A program made the translations under genes and the position numbers. Source: Klebsiella pneumoniae (lineage in GTDB: Bacteria > Pseudomonadota > Gammaproteobacteria > Enterobacterales > Enterobacteriaceae). Taken from it: a DNA stretch of 64,000 bases. Shown one piece after another: positions 37,697 to 49,960 of this stretch (its first letter is position 1; the number at the start of each line of letters is the position of its first letter). The stretch spans positions 1,674,841 through 1,738,840 of the forward strand of contig NZ_KN046818.1 in assembly GCF_000742135.1 (NCBI RefSeq). Direction: 5' to 3'. The notes below the pieces were generated by a model. The model saw only the letters and a list, made by a program, of their open reading frames with translations, was not told the origin of the DNA and did not search any database.

Positions 37697-40600
37697 TTAT
37701 TCGACGGGCTGTGGGCGAGTCGGTTCAGCGGCGGCTTTATGGGTCGCGCTATGACCACCGGCGGCGCCTTTACCTTCAAAGGCGAACGGCGGGCGCACCC
37801 AGGTGCTGTGACGCGGTGCTTCCGGGACATAGTCCGGAGCTGGCGCACGGGTCATTGGCGCGGTGGCATGGCGATGACCCGCCACTACGACCGGCTTGCT
37901 CACCGGGGGCTCGGCTTTGACCGGTTCGGCAGGGGCCGCTTCGATCACTGGCGCTTGCTCCACGGTTTCTGCGGCCGGGGCGATGGTTTCCACTGGCGCT
38001 GCAACGACAGGCGTCGTTTCCACCGCTTCAGGTTCTACCACCACCGGCTCGGCGTCGAGCGTCACTGGCGCGATAGCCTGAGGCGCTTCGACAGCCGGTG
38101 CTTCGGTGACCGGCTCCTGAGGCGCTGGCTCGACGGCTGCTGGCGCGGCAACTTCCGCAGCATCAACGACCAGCGGCTCGGCGGCCGCTACCGGCTCGAC
38201 GACTACCGGCTCAGCGGTTGCTGGTTCCATGGTAGCCGGCTCGACGGTGACCGGAGCAGCGGTAACGGTTTCAACGACGGCAACCGGGGCCGCTACGGCC
38301 TCGACAGTTTTCGCGACGCTGGCTTCCTGAACCTGAACCTCTTCCGGCTGCTGATCCTGCGGACGAACCACCGGGTAGCGGATCCAGACTTTACCGGAAG
38401 CCATCTCCGGCGATGCGCAGGCTACGGTCAGCGGCATAGGCGACTGGGTCGGATAGCGTTCGTCACGATAGCGACGACGACGCTGACCGCTGACGCGCAG
38501 GTGACGCGGGGAGCGACGTGAGCGACGCGGCATACCGTTCGCTTCACGGGATTCGCCATTTTCGTCCTGGTCCGCCACGCTCTCCACCCCTGCCGGCAGC
38601 TCGGCTTTCACCGGCTCGCTGTGCGGAGCGATAACTTCAGCCACTACGGCTTCTGGCACGATCTCGGCAACTGGCTCGACGACAGCGGACTCAACGCGCA
38701 CTTTCTGTGCCAGCTGGCGCGGTTTACGACGCGGCAGAGTTTGTACACGCTCTTCCTGCTTCGTCTCCTGCACAACCGGCTCTTCGCGAGTCTGCGCTTT
38801 GGCTTCCTGCTGCGCCTGACGTTTGTCGTCATTGCGGCGGCGGGTGCGTTCGCGGCGCGGCTGCTGCTCGTCACGGGATTTCGCTTTCTCCGCGTCGTCG
38901 CCTGAGGATTGGCGAACATCACGGGCTTCCACGTTCTGCGACGGCTTCTCGCGACGGTTGCGACGGTTCTCTTCACGCGATTCGCGCGGTTCACGGCCCT
39001 CGGCATTGTCCGCACGGGTGTCGCGATTGTCACGGTTATCGCGGTTGTCACGATTGTCGCGGTTATCACGGCGGTCGTTGCGGTCGCGGCGGTTGTTGGC
39101 GCGCGGTTTACGACGCTCCTGCTGACGCTCCGGTTTTTCTTCCGCTTTCTTCTCGACCTGAACTTCAGCCGGTTTGGCCTCTTCGGCGCCAGAGAAGATA
39201 TTCTTCAGCGCGCTGAAGAAGCGTGAGAGCAGGCCAGGCTGCGCCGGTGCGGCGGCCGCGACCGGTGCCGCTGCGGCGACAGGCGCGGCGGCAGGCTCTT
39301 CGAGCATCGGGGCTGGCGGCGCATCTGGCATGACAAAAGCGGCCAGGGCCGGCTGTTCCGGACGTTTCCGCTCCGCCGGCTCATCGTCGCCTGGCAGCGC
39401 CATCTCTTCTTCATGCAGCTTCGGCAGCAGATAGCTCAGCGTTGAGGTTTCTTCACCTTTGCGCACGCGCAGGACGGAGTAGTGCGGCGTTTGCATTTCG
39501 TCGTTTGGCACGATAATAACGCGCACATCGCCCTGACGGGATTCGATAGCGCTCACTGCGGCACGTTTTTCGTTCAGCAGATAGGAGGCGATCGGTACCG
39601 GAACAATGGCGTGGACTTCTTTGGTATTCTCTTTCAGCGCTTCTTCTTCGATCAGACGCAGAATAGAGAGCGACAGCGATTCGTTATCACGCACGGTGCC
39701 GGTGCCGGAGCAGCGCGGGCAGACGTGGTGGCTGGACTCGCCCAGCGACGGGCTCAGGCGCTGACGGGACATCTCCAGCAGGCCGAAGCGCGAAATATGG
39801 CTGATCTGAATGCGCGCCCGGTCCTGACGGACGGCTTCGCGCAGACGATTCTCCACGGCGCGCTGGTGGCGAACCGGGGTCATATCGATGAAGTCGATAA
39901 CGATCAGGCCGCCGAGGTCGCGCAGACGCAGCTGGCGGGCAATTTCGTCAGCCGCTTCGAGGTTGGTATTGAAGGCTGTCTCTTCGATATCGCCGCCGCG
40001 GGTGGCGCGGGCGGAGTTGATATCGATCGCGGTCAGCGCTTCGGTGCTATCGATAACGATAGACCCGCCGGAAGGCAGGCGCACTTCGCGCTGGAAGGCG
40101 GACTCAATTTGCGATTCGATCTGATAATGGCTGAACAGCGGGATTTCACCGGTGTACAGTTTGATTTTGCTGCTGAAATCCGGACGACCCAGCGCGGCGA
40201 TATGCTGGCGCGCCAGCTCAAGCACTTTCGGGTTATCGATCAGGATTTCGCCGATGTCCTGGCGCAGGTAGTCACGGAAGGCGCGGACAATGACGTTGCT
40301 TTCCTGGTGGATCAGGAACGGCGCCGGACGGCTTTCCGCGGCTTTCTGAATCGCTTCCCAGTGCTTCAGGCGGAAGCTCAGGTCCCACTGCAGGGCTTCG
40401 GCGGATTTGCCGACGCCAGCGGTGCGAACGATCAGGCCCATGCCGTCCGGAAGCTCCAGGCTCGCCAGCGCTTCTTTCAGTTCGGTACGGTCGTCGCCCT
40501 CGATACGGCGGGAAATTCCCCCGGCGCGCGGGTTGTTCGGCATCAGTACCAGATAGCTGCCCGCCAGGCTGATAAAGGTGGTGAGCGCAGCGCCTTTGTT

Positions 40601-40930
40601 GCCGCGTTCTTCTTTATCAATCTGCACGATAACTTCCTGACCTTCCCGCAGTACGTCTTTGATATTAGGACGACCATGCGCATTGTAGTTGGCGGGGAAG
40701 TATTCGCGGGCGATTTCTTTGAGGGGGAGGAAACCATGACGCTCGGCGCCGTAATCAACAAACGCGGCTTCAAGGCTGGGTTCAATGCGGGTGATTTTGC
40801 CTTTGTAGATGTTCGCTTTTTTCTGTTCGTGCCCGGGGCTTTCGATATCCAGGTCGTACAGGCGCTGCCCATCAACAAGGGCGACGCGCAACTCTTCCTG
40901 CTGAGTTGCGTTGATTAACATTCTTTTCAT
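37697..40930 (-). CDS. rne: RNase E, endoribonuclease and degradosome scaffold
   Basis: Essential endonuclease for mRNA decay and rRNA/tRNA processing, membrane-attached. 1077 aa (E. coli 1061). Catalytic half: [21 protein letters not shown]1 domain about 35-125, RNase H and DNase I-like parts with VIDFIDM (catalytic Asp near 303 and 346), and the zinc-link CPRCSGTG (about 404-411). The carboxyl half is unstructured: an Arg/Asp/Asn-rich segment with repeated RDNRDNRD (about 610-650), Arg-rich RNA-binding stretches, a long Ala/Val/Pro/Glu-rich region, and an end with [18 protein letters not shown] and STWVRPPF, where PNPase binds in E. coli. Confidence 0.97.
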
Positions 40931-41290
40931 CGTAACTTACTCATTATTCTTACATTGACGACTAAGCTGCGGGCAGAGTAATGCCTTTCCGGGGGAAAAC
41001 CGATGGCCTCGTGTCTGGTTCACGTCGCCAACCTCACGGTTGTCGCGCGCTTAAGAGGCGCAGAGTGTCGGTCGCCTGTGTTTCAAACGGAAACACAGCG
41101 CAATTATTCAGGGGAACAGCCTGGGATGTATCACCAGAGAATATTCCATTTATACTCGTCGTCTTTCGCGTTGCAGGCATGGTGGCTTAACCTGCTCACC
41201 TCGATCTGGCGATCCAGATGAGCTCCCGGGAGTCCCGGAGTTGACGCCTTCCTGCGACTTGAAATCCATAGAGCCTGTACCGGTAAGGAC
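40931..41290 (-). promoter_or_regulatory. rne 5' leader (autoregulatory region)
   Basis: The gap between divergent rne and rluC is 699 bases and holds no supported gene. E. coli rne has a leader of about 360 nt whose hairpins let RNase E control its own mRNA; the same length here is an inference, so the boundary is approximate. A perfect 9-bp hairpin, CTGTGTTTC..GAAACACAG at 41076-41098, lies in it. From 41400 on the DNA is AT-rich and probably carries both promoters. Confidence 0.6.
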
Positions 41291-41629
41291 TGCAACCCGC
41301 AGCCCGCTAACTGTCTGAAAGATCACAACGTCTTACGCCATTGCTGCGTGGGCGATCGGTCAGACAAAATTGGTCATTCCGCTAATGTCTTGTTCTAACA
41401 AGATGCAATACGGAAAACGGTCTCATTATTCCATTGCTAACCTTGTTATAGCAAGTTGACTTTCACCTTTTATCACCCGGTTACTCACAGTTTTATCACC
41501 TGCCCATACAGATTGTTCTAATAACAAACAAAATGGCGGTCAGGTAAACCGTGAAAACAGGATAATGATAAATATAAGCATATAAAAATGAGTGGCGCTA
41601 ATGCGTCCGGCTATTTAGAATCGCGCACC

Positions 41630-42583
41630 ATGAAAACTGAGACCCCAACCGTAAAAATGGTTGCCATTGCTGCTGATGAAGCGGGGCAACGTATCGACAA
41701 CTTTTTGCGTACGCAATTGAAAGGCGTACCGAAGAGCATGATTTATCGCATCCTGCGTAAAGGCGAGGTGCGGGTAAACAAAAAGCGCGTGAAGCCGGAG
41801 TATAAGCTGGAAGCGGGCGATGAAGTCCGTATCCCGCCGGTACGCGTGGCGGAGCGTGAAGAAGAGGCGGTATCGCCGCACCTGCAGAAAGTGGCCGCGC
41901 TCTCTGAGGTGATCCTCTATGAAGACGATCATATTCTGGTGCTCAATAAGCCTTCTGGTACTGCGGTACACGGCGGCAGCGGCCTGAGCTTCGGCGTGAT
42001 TGAAGGGCTCCGTGCCCTGCGCCCGGAGGCGCGCTTCCTTGAGCTGGTGCATCGTCTCGACCGGGATACCTCCGGCGTGCTGCTGGTGGCGAAAAAGCGC
42101 TCAGCGCTGCGTTCGCTGCACGAGCAACTGCGCGATAAAGGCATGCAGAAAGATTATCTGGCGCTGGTGCGCGGCCAGTGGCAGTCGCATACCAAAGTGG
42201 TCCAGGCCCCGCTGTTGAAGAATATTCTGCAGAGCGGGGAGCGCATCGTTCGCGTGAGTCAGGAAGGCAAGCCGTCGGAGACGCGCTTTAAAGTGGAAGA
42301 GCGTTACGAATTCGCCACGCTGGTGCGCTGCAGCCCGGTCACCGGCCGCACGCATCAGATCCGCGTTCATACCCAGTATGCCGGCCATCCTATCGCTTTT
42401 GACGACCGCTATGGCGACCGCGAGTTCGACAAGCAGCTGTCCGCTACCGGCTTAAACCGCCTGTTCCTGCACGCGGCGGCGCTGAAGTTTACCCACCCGG
42501 GGAGCGGGGAGGTGATGCGCGTTGAGGCGCCGCTGGACAACCAGCTGAAGCACTGTTTACAGGTGCTACGGAAGAGCAAATAA
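41630..42583 (+). CDS. rluC: RluC, 23S rRNA pseudouridine synthase
   Basis: Makes pseudouridine at 23S rRNA positions 955, 2504 and 2580. 317 aa from MKTETPTVKMVAI (E. coli 319). S4-like domain RIDNFLRTQLKGVPKSMIYR (about 22-41), then the RluA-type catalytic domain with HRLDRDTSGVLLVAK (catalytic Asp about 144) and GRTHQIRVHTQYAGHPI. The ATG at 41588 in frame is weaker: 14 extra residues not known in the family. Divergent from rne. Confidence 0.96.
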   Translation: MKTETPTVKMVAIAADEAGQRIDNFLRTQLKGVPKSMIYRILRKGEVRVNKKRVKPEYKLEAGDEVRIPPVRVAEREEEAVSPHLQKVAALSEVILYEDDHILVLNKPSGTAVHGGSGLSFGVIEGLRALRPEARFLELVHRLDRDTSGVLLVAKKRSALRSLHEQLRDKGMQKDYLALVRGQWQSHTKVVQAPLLKNILQSGERIVRVSQEGKPSETRFKVEERYEFATLVRCSPVTGRTHQIRVHTQYAGHPIAFDDRYGDREFDKQLSATGLNRLFLHAAALKFTHPGSGEVMRVEAPLDNQLKHCLQVLRKSK

Positions 42584-42587
42584 GCGC

Positions 42588-42617
42588 AACGGCGGAATCA
42601 GTTCCGCCGTTTTTTTG
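42588..42617. terminator. Bidirectional terminator rluC / yceF
   Basis: AACGGCGGAA..TTCCGCCGTT then T7, between convergent genes. Confidence 0.9.
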
Positions 42618-42619
42618 CC

Positions 42620-43204
42620 TCAGCCTAACAGCGGGTTGTAGTTTTCACGGCGCAACATCTGACAGAGCGCGATTAAGGGTAAACCGACCAGGGTGTTCGG
42701 GTCGCGGCCTTCCAGCCGTTCGAACAGCGTAATGCCCAATCCTTCGCTCTTGAAACTCCCGGCGCACTGCAGCGGGTTCTCTTTGCGCACATAGCCTTCT
42801 ATCTCTTTATCACTGAGATGGCGAAAGTGAACGTCAAAGGGTTCGCATTCGGTTTGCAGATGGCCGCTGGCAGAGTTGTACAGCGCCAGTCCGGTATAAA
42901 AGGTAATGATTGACCCGCTGGCCTTTCTTAACTGCCTGCGGGCATTTTCCTCGGTGTGCGGTTTGCCGGTGATTTCACCGTCCAGTACGCAAACCTGATC
43001 GGAGCCTATAATAAGGTGATTAGGGAAGCGTGTGGCCAGACTTTGCGCTTTGGCCTGCGCCAGTCGGGTGACAAGCTGACGTGCGGATTCATCAGGCCGG
43101 GGCGTTTCGTCTACGTCAGGCGCGGCACATTCAAACGGTAAACCCAGTTTTTCCAGCAGCATGCGCCGCCAGGGAGAGGTTGACGCGAGGATAAGATCAG
43201 ACAT
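42620..43204 (-). CDS. yceF: YceF, Maf-type m7GTP pyrophosphatase
   Basis: Nucleotide pyrophosphatase of the Maf family, hydrolysing m7GTP (house-cleaning enzyme). 194 aa, equal to E. coli. Motifs: [19 protein letters not shown] (about 4-22), [31 protein letters not shown] (catalytic Asp about 69), and [20 protein letters not shown]. Divergent from yceD. Confidence 0.95.
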   Translation of the reverse strand: MSDLILASTSPWRRMLLEKLGLPFECAAPDVDETPRPDESARQLVTRLAQAKAQSLATRFPNHLIIGSDQVCVLDGEITGKPHTEENARRQLRKASGSIITFYTGLALYNSASGHLQTECEPFDVHFRHLSDKEIEGYVRKENPLQCAGSFKSEGLGITLFERLEGRDPNTLVGLPLIALCQMLRRENYNPLLG

Positions 43205-43279
43205 ATTTTTTCATCCACATATAGCGCTTCGCAGAGCATCATCTTAAACTATGCGCCGCAATGTGTGCGAATAAATGGC

Positions 43280-43305
43280 AAAAGGCAACCTGAGGCTGCC
43301 TTTTT
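43280..43305. other. Hairpin with T tract between yceF and yceD
   Basis: AAAAGGCA..TGCCTTTTT just upstream of the yceD promoter: terminator-shaped. E. coli is reported to encode the small RNA SraB in this intergenic gap; whether the 141 bases here encode one cannot be told. Confidence 0.5.
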
Positions 43306-43307
43306 CT

Positions 43308-43336
43308 TTGACTCTATGACATTACAAAGTTAATAT
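43308..43336 (+). promoter_or_regulatory. Promoter of yceD-rpmF-plsX-fab operon
   Basis: TTGACT, 17-base spacer, TAATAT. The -10 ends nine bases before the yceD ATG, so the transcript would start about three bases before or at the start codon. Confidence 0.8.
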
Positions 43337-43345
43337 GCGCGCCCT

Positions 43346-43867
43346 ATGCAAAAGGTAAAATTACCCCTGACTCTTGATCCGGTACGCACGGCTCAAAAAC
43401 GCCTTGATTACGAAGGCATCTATGCCCGCGATCAGGTTGAACGTGTAACCGATTCTGTAGTCAGCGTGGACAGCGATGTGGAATGCAGCATGTCGTTCGC
43501 TATCGATAACCAGCGTCTCGCCGTTATTACTGGCGATGCAAAGGTAACGGTAACTCTCGAATGCCAGCGTTGCGGGAAACCGTTCTCCCATCACGTCCAC
43601 ACCACGTATTGTTTTAGCCCCGTCAGAAATGACGAACAGGCCGAAGCACTACCGGAAGCGTATGAGCCGATTGAGGTTAACGAATTCGGTGAAATCGACC
43701 TGCAGGCAATGGTCGAGGATGAAATTATCCTCTCCCTGCCCGTAGTTCCGGTGCATGATTCTGAACACTGTGAAGTGTCCGACGCGGACATGGTCTTTGG
43801 CGAACTGCCTGAAGAGGCACAAAAACCAAACCCATTTGCCGTATTAGCCAGCTTAAAGCGTAAGTAA
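43346..43867 (+). CDS. yceD: YceD, DUF177 protein (large ribosomal subunit assembly)
   Basis: 173-aa protein of the DUF177 family, same length as E. coli, implicated in 23S rRNA or 50S subunit biogenesis and nearly always upstream of rpmF. Conserved: [16 protein letters not shown] (Cys pair about 74-77), [20 protein letters not shown], and [14 protein letters not shown]. No Shine-Dalgarno precedes the ATG, and a good promoter ends nine bases upstream, so the mRNA may be leaderless or nearly so. rpmF follows after 16 bases. Confidence 0.94.
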   Translation: MQKVKLPLTLDPVRTAQKRLDYEGIYARDQVERVTDSVVSVDSDVECSMSFAIDNQRLAVITGDAKVTVTLECQRCGKPFSHHVHTTYCFSPVRNDEQAEALPEAYEPIEVNEFGEIDLQAMVEDEIILSLPVVPVHDSEHCEVSDADMVFGELPEEAQKPNPFAVLASLKRK

Positions 43868-43871
43868 TTGA

Positions 43872-44057
<186 letters not shown>

Positions 44058-44260
44058 TCACGCGATACTCGCAGGATTTCCCGTTGCAGGCCATGGCGGG
44101 CGTGTGCGTCCCTGGAAACTCGGTTAACCCGGTCGCTGGGGGCATTTATGCCCGGATTGTTGCGTCTGCAGCGTGAATATTCGCGGGTGCCAGCGTGATG
44201 AAGCTTAGTGAGGACTCCCCGGGCAACTGGGGAATCACCGAACCGGGCAGCGACGATACC

Positions 44261-45358
44261 TTGACACGTCTAACCCTGGCGTTAGATGTCATGGGGGGCG
44301 ATTTCGGCCCATCCGTGACGGTGCCTGCAGCACTGCAGGCACTGAACTCTAATTCGCAACTCACACTTCTTTTAGTCGGCGATCCCGACGCCATCACGCC
44401 ATTACTCGCCAAAGCTGACTTCGAACAACGTTCGCGTCTGCAGATTATTCCTGCGCAGTCAGTTATTGCCAGTGATGCGCGACCCGCGCAGGCTATCCGC
44501 AGCAGTCGCGGAAGCTCAATGCGCGTGGCGCTGGAGCTTGTGAAAGAAGGGCGGGCGCAAGCCTGCGTCAGCGCTGGCAACACCGGCGCGCTGATGGGTC
44601 TGGCGAAACTGCTGCTCAAACCGATCGAAGGTATTGAGCGGCCGGCGCTGGTGACGGTTTTACCGCACCAGCAGAAGGGCAAAACCGTGGTGCTGGATCT
44701 CGGCGCCAACGTCGATTGCGACAGCACGATGCTGGTGCAGTTCGCGGTAATGGGCGCGGTGCTGGCGGAAGAAGTGGTCGGCATTGCCAACCCCCGCGTC
44801 GCTTTGTTGAACATCGGCGAAGAAGAGATGAAAGGCCTCGGCAGCATCCGCGATGCTGCCGCAGTGCTCAAAACGCTGCCTTCCCTCAACTACATCGGCT
44901 ATCTTGAAGCCAATGAACTGTTGACCGGAAAAACCGATGTGCTGGTTTGTGATGGATTCACGGGCAACGTCACATTAAAAACCATGGAAGGTGTTGTCAG
45001 AATGTTCCTTTCACTGCTGAAATCTCAGGGAGAGGGCAAAAAACGGTCGTGGTGGCTGCTGTTACTAAAACGTTGGTTACAAAAAAGCCTGGCGAGGCGA
45101 TTCAGTCACCTCAACCCCGACCAGTATAATGGCGCCTGTCTGTTAGGATTGCGCGGTTCCGTGATCAAGAGTCATGGTGCTGCCAATCAACGCGCCTTTA
45201 GCGTCGCGATAGAGCAGGCAGTGCAGGCGGTGCAGCGGCAGATCCCTCAGCGGATCGCCGCGCGCCTGGAATCTTTATACCCAGCTGGTTTCGAGCTGCC
45301 GGAAAGCGACAGTGACGTGAACGCCCGACAGCAAAGCGGGACGAATGGCCACGATTGA
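44261..45358 (+). CDS. plsX: PlsX, phosphate acyltransferase
   Basis: Makes acyl-phosphate from acyl-ACP for phospholipid synthesis. Start placed at TTG 44261 (reading [19 protein letters not shown]), as annotated in E. coli. ATGs at 44195/44198 would add 21-22 residues without a visible ribosome site. From the TTG it is 365 aa; E. coli has 356, the difference lying in the carboxyl tail ([18 protein letters not shown]). Conserved: [64 protein letters not shown]. fabH follows 53 bases later. Confidence 0.94.
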   Translation: MTRLTLALDVMGGDFGPSVTVPAALQALNSNSQLTLLLVGDPDAITPLLAKADFEQRSRLQIIPAQSVIASDARPAQAIRSSRGSSMRVALELVKEGRAQACVSAGNTGALMGLAKLLLKPIEGIERPALVTVLPHQQKGKTVVLDLGANVDCDSTMLVQFAVMGAVLAEEVVGIANPRVALLNIGEEEMKGLGSIRDAAAVLKTLPSLNYIGYLEANELLTGKTDVLVCDGFTGNVTLKTMEGVVRMFLSLLKSQGEGKKRSWWLLLLKRWLQKSLARRFSHLNPDQYNGACLLGLRGSVIKSHGAANQRAFSVAIEQAVQAVQRQIPQRIAARLESLYPAGFELPESDSDVNARQQSGTNGHD

Positions 45359-45411
45359 CGCCGCGGCGGTTGAACGAGGCGGGTATATCACCCAAGAGTG
45401 ACTGAGCGTAC

Positions 45412-46365
45412 ATGTATACGAAGATTATTGGTACCGGCAGCTATCTGCCCGAGCAAGTGCGTACAAACGCCGACCTGGAAAAAATGGTAGAAACCTCTGA
45501 CGAGTGGATTGTCACCCGCACAGGTATCCGTGAGCGTCGTATTGCCGCAGCGCATGAAACAGTTGCTACGATGGGCTTTGAAGCCGCAAAGCAGGCGCTG
45601 GCGATGGCGGGCGTGTCCGCGGAGCAAATTGGTCTGATTATCGTTGCGACCACCTCCGGCACGCACGCGTTTCCGAGTTCTGCATGCCAGATCCAGTCAA
45701 TGCTGGGCGTTAAGGGTTGCCCGGCGTTTGATGTCGCCGCCGCCTGCGCCGGTTTCACCTATGCGCTAAGCGTCGCCGATCAGTATGTGAAGAACGGCGC
45801 GGTAGATTATGCGCTGGTTGTTGGCGCCGATGTGCTGGCGCGCACCTGCGATCCGGCGGATCGCGGAACGATTATTATTTTCGGCGACGGCGCCGGCGCG
45901 GTTGTGCTGGGCGCCTCCGAAGAGCCGGGCATTATTTCGACGCATCTGCATGCCGACGGCAGCTATGGCGAACTGCTGACCCTGCCGAACGCCGATCGCG
46001 TCGATCCGGAAAACCCGATCTATCTGACGATGGCCGGCAACGAAGTCTTCAAAGTGGCGGTCACCGAGCTGGCGCACATCGTTGATGAGACGCTGGCAGC
46101 GAATAATCTTGAACGTTCAGCGCTGGACTGGCTGGTGCCGCATCAGGCTAACCTGCGTATTATCAGCGCGACGGCGAAGAAACTGGGTATGTCGATGGAT
46201 AACGTCGTTGTGACCCTCGACCGCCATGGCAACACCTCCGCGGCGTCAGTCCCTTGCGCGCTGGATGAGGCCGTCCGCGATGGCCGTATTCAGCGCGGTC
46301 AGCTGATTTTGCTGGAAGCCTTTGGTGGCGGTTTCACCTGGGGTTCCGCGCTGGTTCGTTTTTAG
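45412..46365 (+). CDS. fabH: FabH, beta-ketoacyl-ACP synthase III
   Basis: Condenses acetyl-CoA with malonyl-ACP to start fatty-acid synthesis. 317 aa, equal to E. coli. Catalytic Cys in [14 protein letters not shown] (about 112), His in [12 protein letters not shown] (about 244) and Asn in [13 protein letters not shown] (about 274). End [16 protein letters not shown]. fabD follows after 15 bases. Confidence 0.98.
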
Positions 46366-46380
46366 TATAAGGATTTAAAC

Positions 46381-47310
46381 ATGACGCAATTCGCATTTGT
46401 GTTCCCGGGGCAGGGCTCTCAGGCCGTAGGCATGCTGGCCGAAATGGCTGCCGCCTGGCCGGTCATTGAAGAGACCTTCGGTGAAGCTTCCGCAGCGTTG
46501 GGTTACGATCTGTGGGCGCTGACGCAACAGGGCCCGGCAGAAGAACTGAATAAGACCTGGCAGACTCAACCGGCGCTGCTCGCCGCCTCCGTGGCGCTGT
46601 ACCGCGTCTGGCAACAGCAGGGCGGCAAAGCGCCAGCGCTGCTGGCGGGTCACAGCCTCGGCGAATACTCCGCGCTGGTATGCGCGGGCGTTATCGGTTT
46701 CGCTGATGCCGTTCGCCTGGTTGAGCTGCGTGGTAAATTCATGCAGGAAGCCGTACCGGAAGGTACCGGCGCCATGTCCGCGATTATCGGTCTGGACGAC
46801 GCCGCTATCGCCAAAGCCTGTGAAGAGTCTGCCGAAGGGCAGGTGGTCTCTCCGGTGAACTACAATTCTCCGGGCCAGGTGGTTATCGCCGGGCACAAAG
46901 AGGCCGTTGAACGCGCTGGCGCCGCCTGTAAAGCCGCCGGCGCCAAACGCGCGTTGCCGCTGCCGGTGAGCGTGCCGTCCCACTGCGCGCTGATGAAGCC
47001 AGCCGCAGAAAAACTGGCGGTAGAGCTGCAGAAGATCACCTTCAACGCGCCGACGATTCCGGTGGTGAATAACGTCGACGTGAAGTGCGAAACCGCGCCG
47101 GACGCCATTCGCGACGCGCTGGTGCGCCAGCTGTACAGCCCGGTGCAGTGGACCAAAACCGTTGAGTTTATGGCTGCCGAGGGCGTATCGCATCTGTATG
47201 AGGTTGGCCCGGGTAAAGTCCTCACCGGCCTGACCAAACGTATTGTTGACACCCTGACCGCTTCCGCGCTTAACGAGCCGGCGGCGATGTCTGCGGCGCT
47301 TGAGCAATAA
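46381..47310 (+). CDS. fabD: FabD, malonyl-CoA:ACP transacylase
   Basis: Loads malonyl groups on acyl carrier protein. 309 aa, equal to E. coli. FVFPGQGSQAVGML at residues 5-18, nucleophile Ser in LLAGHSLGEYSALV (about 92), Arg in VELRGKFMQEAV (about 117), His in PVSVPSHCALM (about 201). TAAGGA precedes the ATG. In the fab operon, 12 bases before fabG. Confidence 0.98.
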   Translation: MTQFAFVFPGQGSQAVGMLAEMAAAWPVIEETFGEASAALGYDLWALTQQGPAEELNKTWQTQPALLAASVALYRVWQQQGGKAPALLAGHSLGEYSALVCAGVIGFADAVRLVELRGKFMQEAVPEGTGAMSAIIGLDDAAIAKACEESAEGQVVSPVNYNSPGQVVIAGHKEAVERAGAACKAAGAKRALPLPVSVPSHCALMKPAAEKLAVELQKITFNAPTIPVVNNVDVKCETAPDAIRDALVRQLYSPVQWTKTVEFMAAEGVSHLYEVGPGKVLTGLTKRIVDTLTASALNEPAAMSAALEQ

Positions 47311-47322
47311 AAGAGGAAAACC

Positions 47323-48057
47323 ATGAGTTTTGAAGGAAAAATCGCGCTGGTTACCGGTGCAAGCCGCGGTATTGGCCGTGCCATCGCTGAAACGCTCGTC
47401 GCCCGTGGCGCGAAAGTTATCGGTACTGCGACCAGCGAAAGCGGCGCGCAGGCGATCAGCGACTATTTAGGCGCCAATGGTAAAGGTCTGATGTTGAATG
47501 TGACCGACCCGGCATCTATTGAATCTGTTCTGGAAAATGTGCGCGCAGAGTTTGGCGAAGTGGATATCCTGGTGAATAATGCCGGGATCACTCGCGACAA
47601 TCTGTTAATGCGCATGAAAGATGACGAGTGGAACGATATTATCGAAACCAACCTGTCATCGGTTTTCCGTCTGTCAAAAGCGGTAATGCGCGCTATGATG
47701 AAAAAGCGTCATGGACGTATTATCACTATCGGTTCTGTGGTTGGTACCATGGGAAATGCGGGTCAGGCCAACTACGCCGCGGCGAAAGCGGGTCTGATCG
47801 GCTTCAGTAAATCACTGGCGCGTGAAGTTGCGTCCCGCGGTATTACTGTAAACGTTGTTGCTCCGGGCTTTATTGAAACGGACATGACGCGTGCGCTGAC
47901 CGATGAGCAGCGTGCGGGTACGCTGGCGGCAGTTCCTGCGGGGCGCCTTGGCACCCCAAATGAAATCGCCAGCGCGGTTGCATTTTTAGCCTCTGACGAA
48001 GCAAGTTACATCACTGGTGAAACGCTGCACGTCAACGGCGGAATGTACATGGTCTGA
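47323..48057 (+). CDS. fabG: FabG, 3-oxoacyl-ACP reductase
   Basis: NADPH-dependent short-chain dehydrogenase of the elongation cycle. 244 aa. Cofactor motif ALVTGASRGIGRAIAETL (about 6-23), NNAGITRDNLL, catalytic Ser in IITIGSVVGTMGNAG (about 138), Tyr and Lys in QANYAAAKAG (about 151 and 155). AGAGGAA precedes the ATG. acpP follows after a 210-base leader with its own promoter-like DNA. Confidence 0.98.
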   Translation: MSFEGKIALVTGASRGIGRAIAETLVARGAKVIGTATSESGAQAISDYLGANGKGLMLNVTDPASIESVLENVRAEFGEVDILVNNAGITRDNLLMRMKDDEWNDIIETNLSSVFRLSKAVMRAMMKKRHGRIITIGSVVGTMGNAGQANYAAAKAGLIGFSKSLAREVASRGITVNVVAPGFIETDMTRALTDEQRAGTLAAVPAGRLGTPNEIASAVAFLASDEASYITGETLHVNGGMYMV

Positions 48058-48267
48058 CCGAGATTTGTGCAAAACGTTCAGGAACCGCGCACTTCGCACG
48101 GTTCTCTGTGCGGTTTTGTGCGAAAAGATTTGCGTTCTTAGGGCAAACGGCCTCAAAATAGCGCAAAATCGTGGTAAGACCTGCCGGGATTTAGTTGCAA
48201 ATTTTTCAACATTTTATACACTACGAAAACCATCGCGAAAGCGAGTTTTGATAGGAAATTTAAGAGT
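48058..48267 (+). promoter_or_regulatory. acpP promoter/leader region
   Basis: 210 bases, AT-rich in the second half (TTGCAAATTTTTCAAC, TTTTATACAC) with a TCGCGAAAGCGA hairpin close to the start. The high demand for acyl carrier protein in bacteria is known to use a separate acpP promoter; exact elements are not certain. Confidence 0.5.
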
Positions 48268-49835
<1,568 letters not shown>

Positions 49836-49862
49836 CAGGGCTTGCCCCGGCACTGCTTTAAC

Positions 49863-49889
49863 AAAAGGCCCGTTCGTCGGGCCTTTTTT
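49863..49889 (+). terminator. Terminator of fabF
   Basis: GGCCCG TTCGT CGGGCC followed by T6. Confidence 0.85.
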
Positions 49890-49960
49890 ATTCAGCTTTC
49901 TCCCCTTGTTCTCTGCTCTGGGTCCTGACACACTGACCGACCAGTGAAAAGGAGTCCTTT

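Noticed and set aside
38989-39090. Short repeats (CGGTTATCGCGGTTGTCA-like) suggesting a repeat array
   Set aside because: They are codons for the Arg-Asp-Asn repeats of RNase E in its disordered half, not a CRISPR or mobile element.
39482-40918. 478-aa ORF antisense to rne
   Set aside because: Shadow of the rne frame in GC-rich DNA; no recognisable domain.
46375-47307. 310-aa ORF antisense to fabD
   Set aside because: Covers fabD exactly on the other strand; codon-bias shadow.
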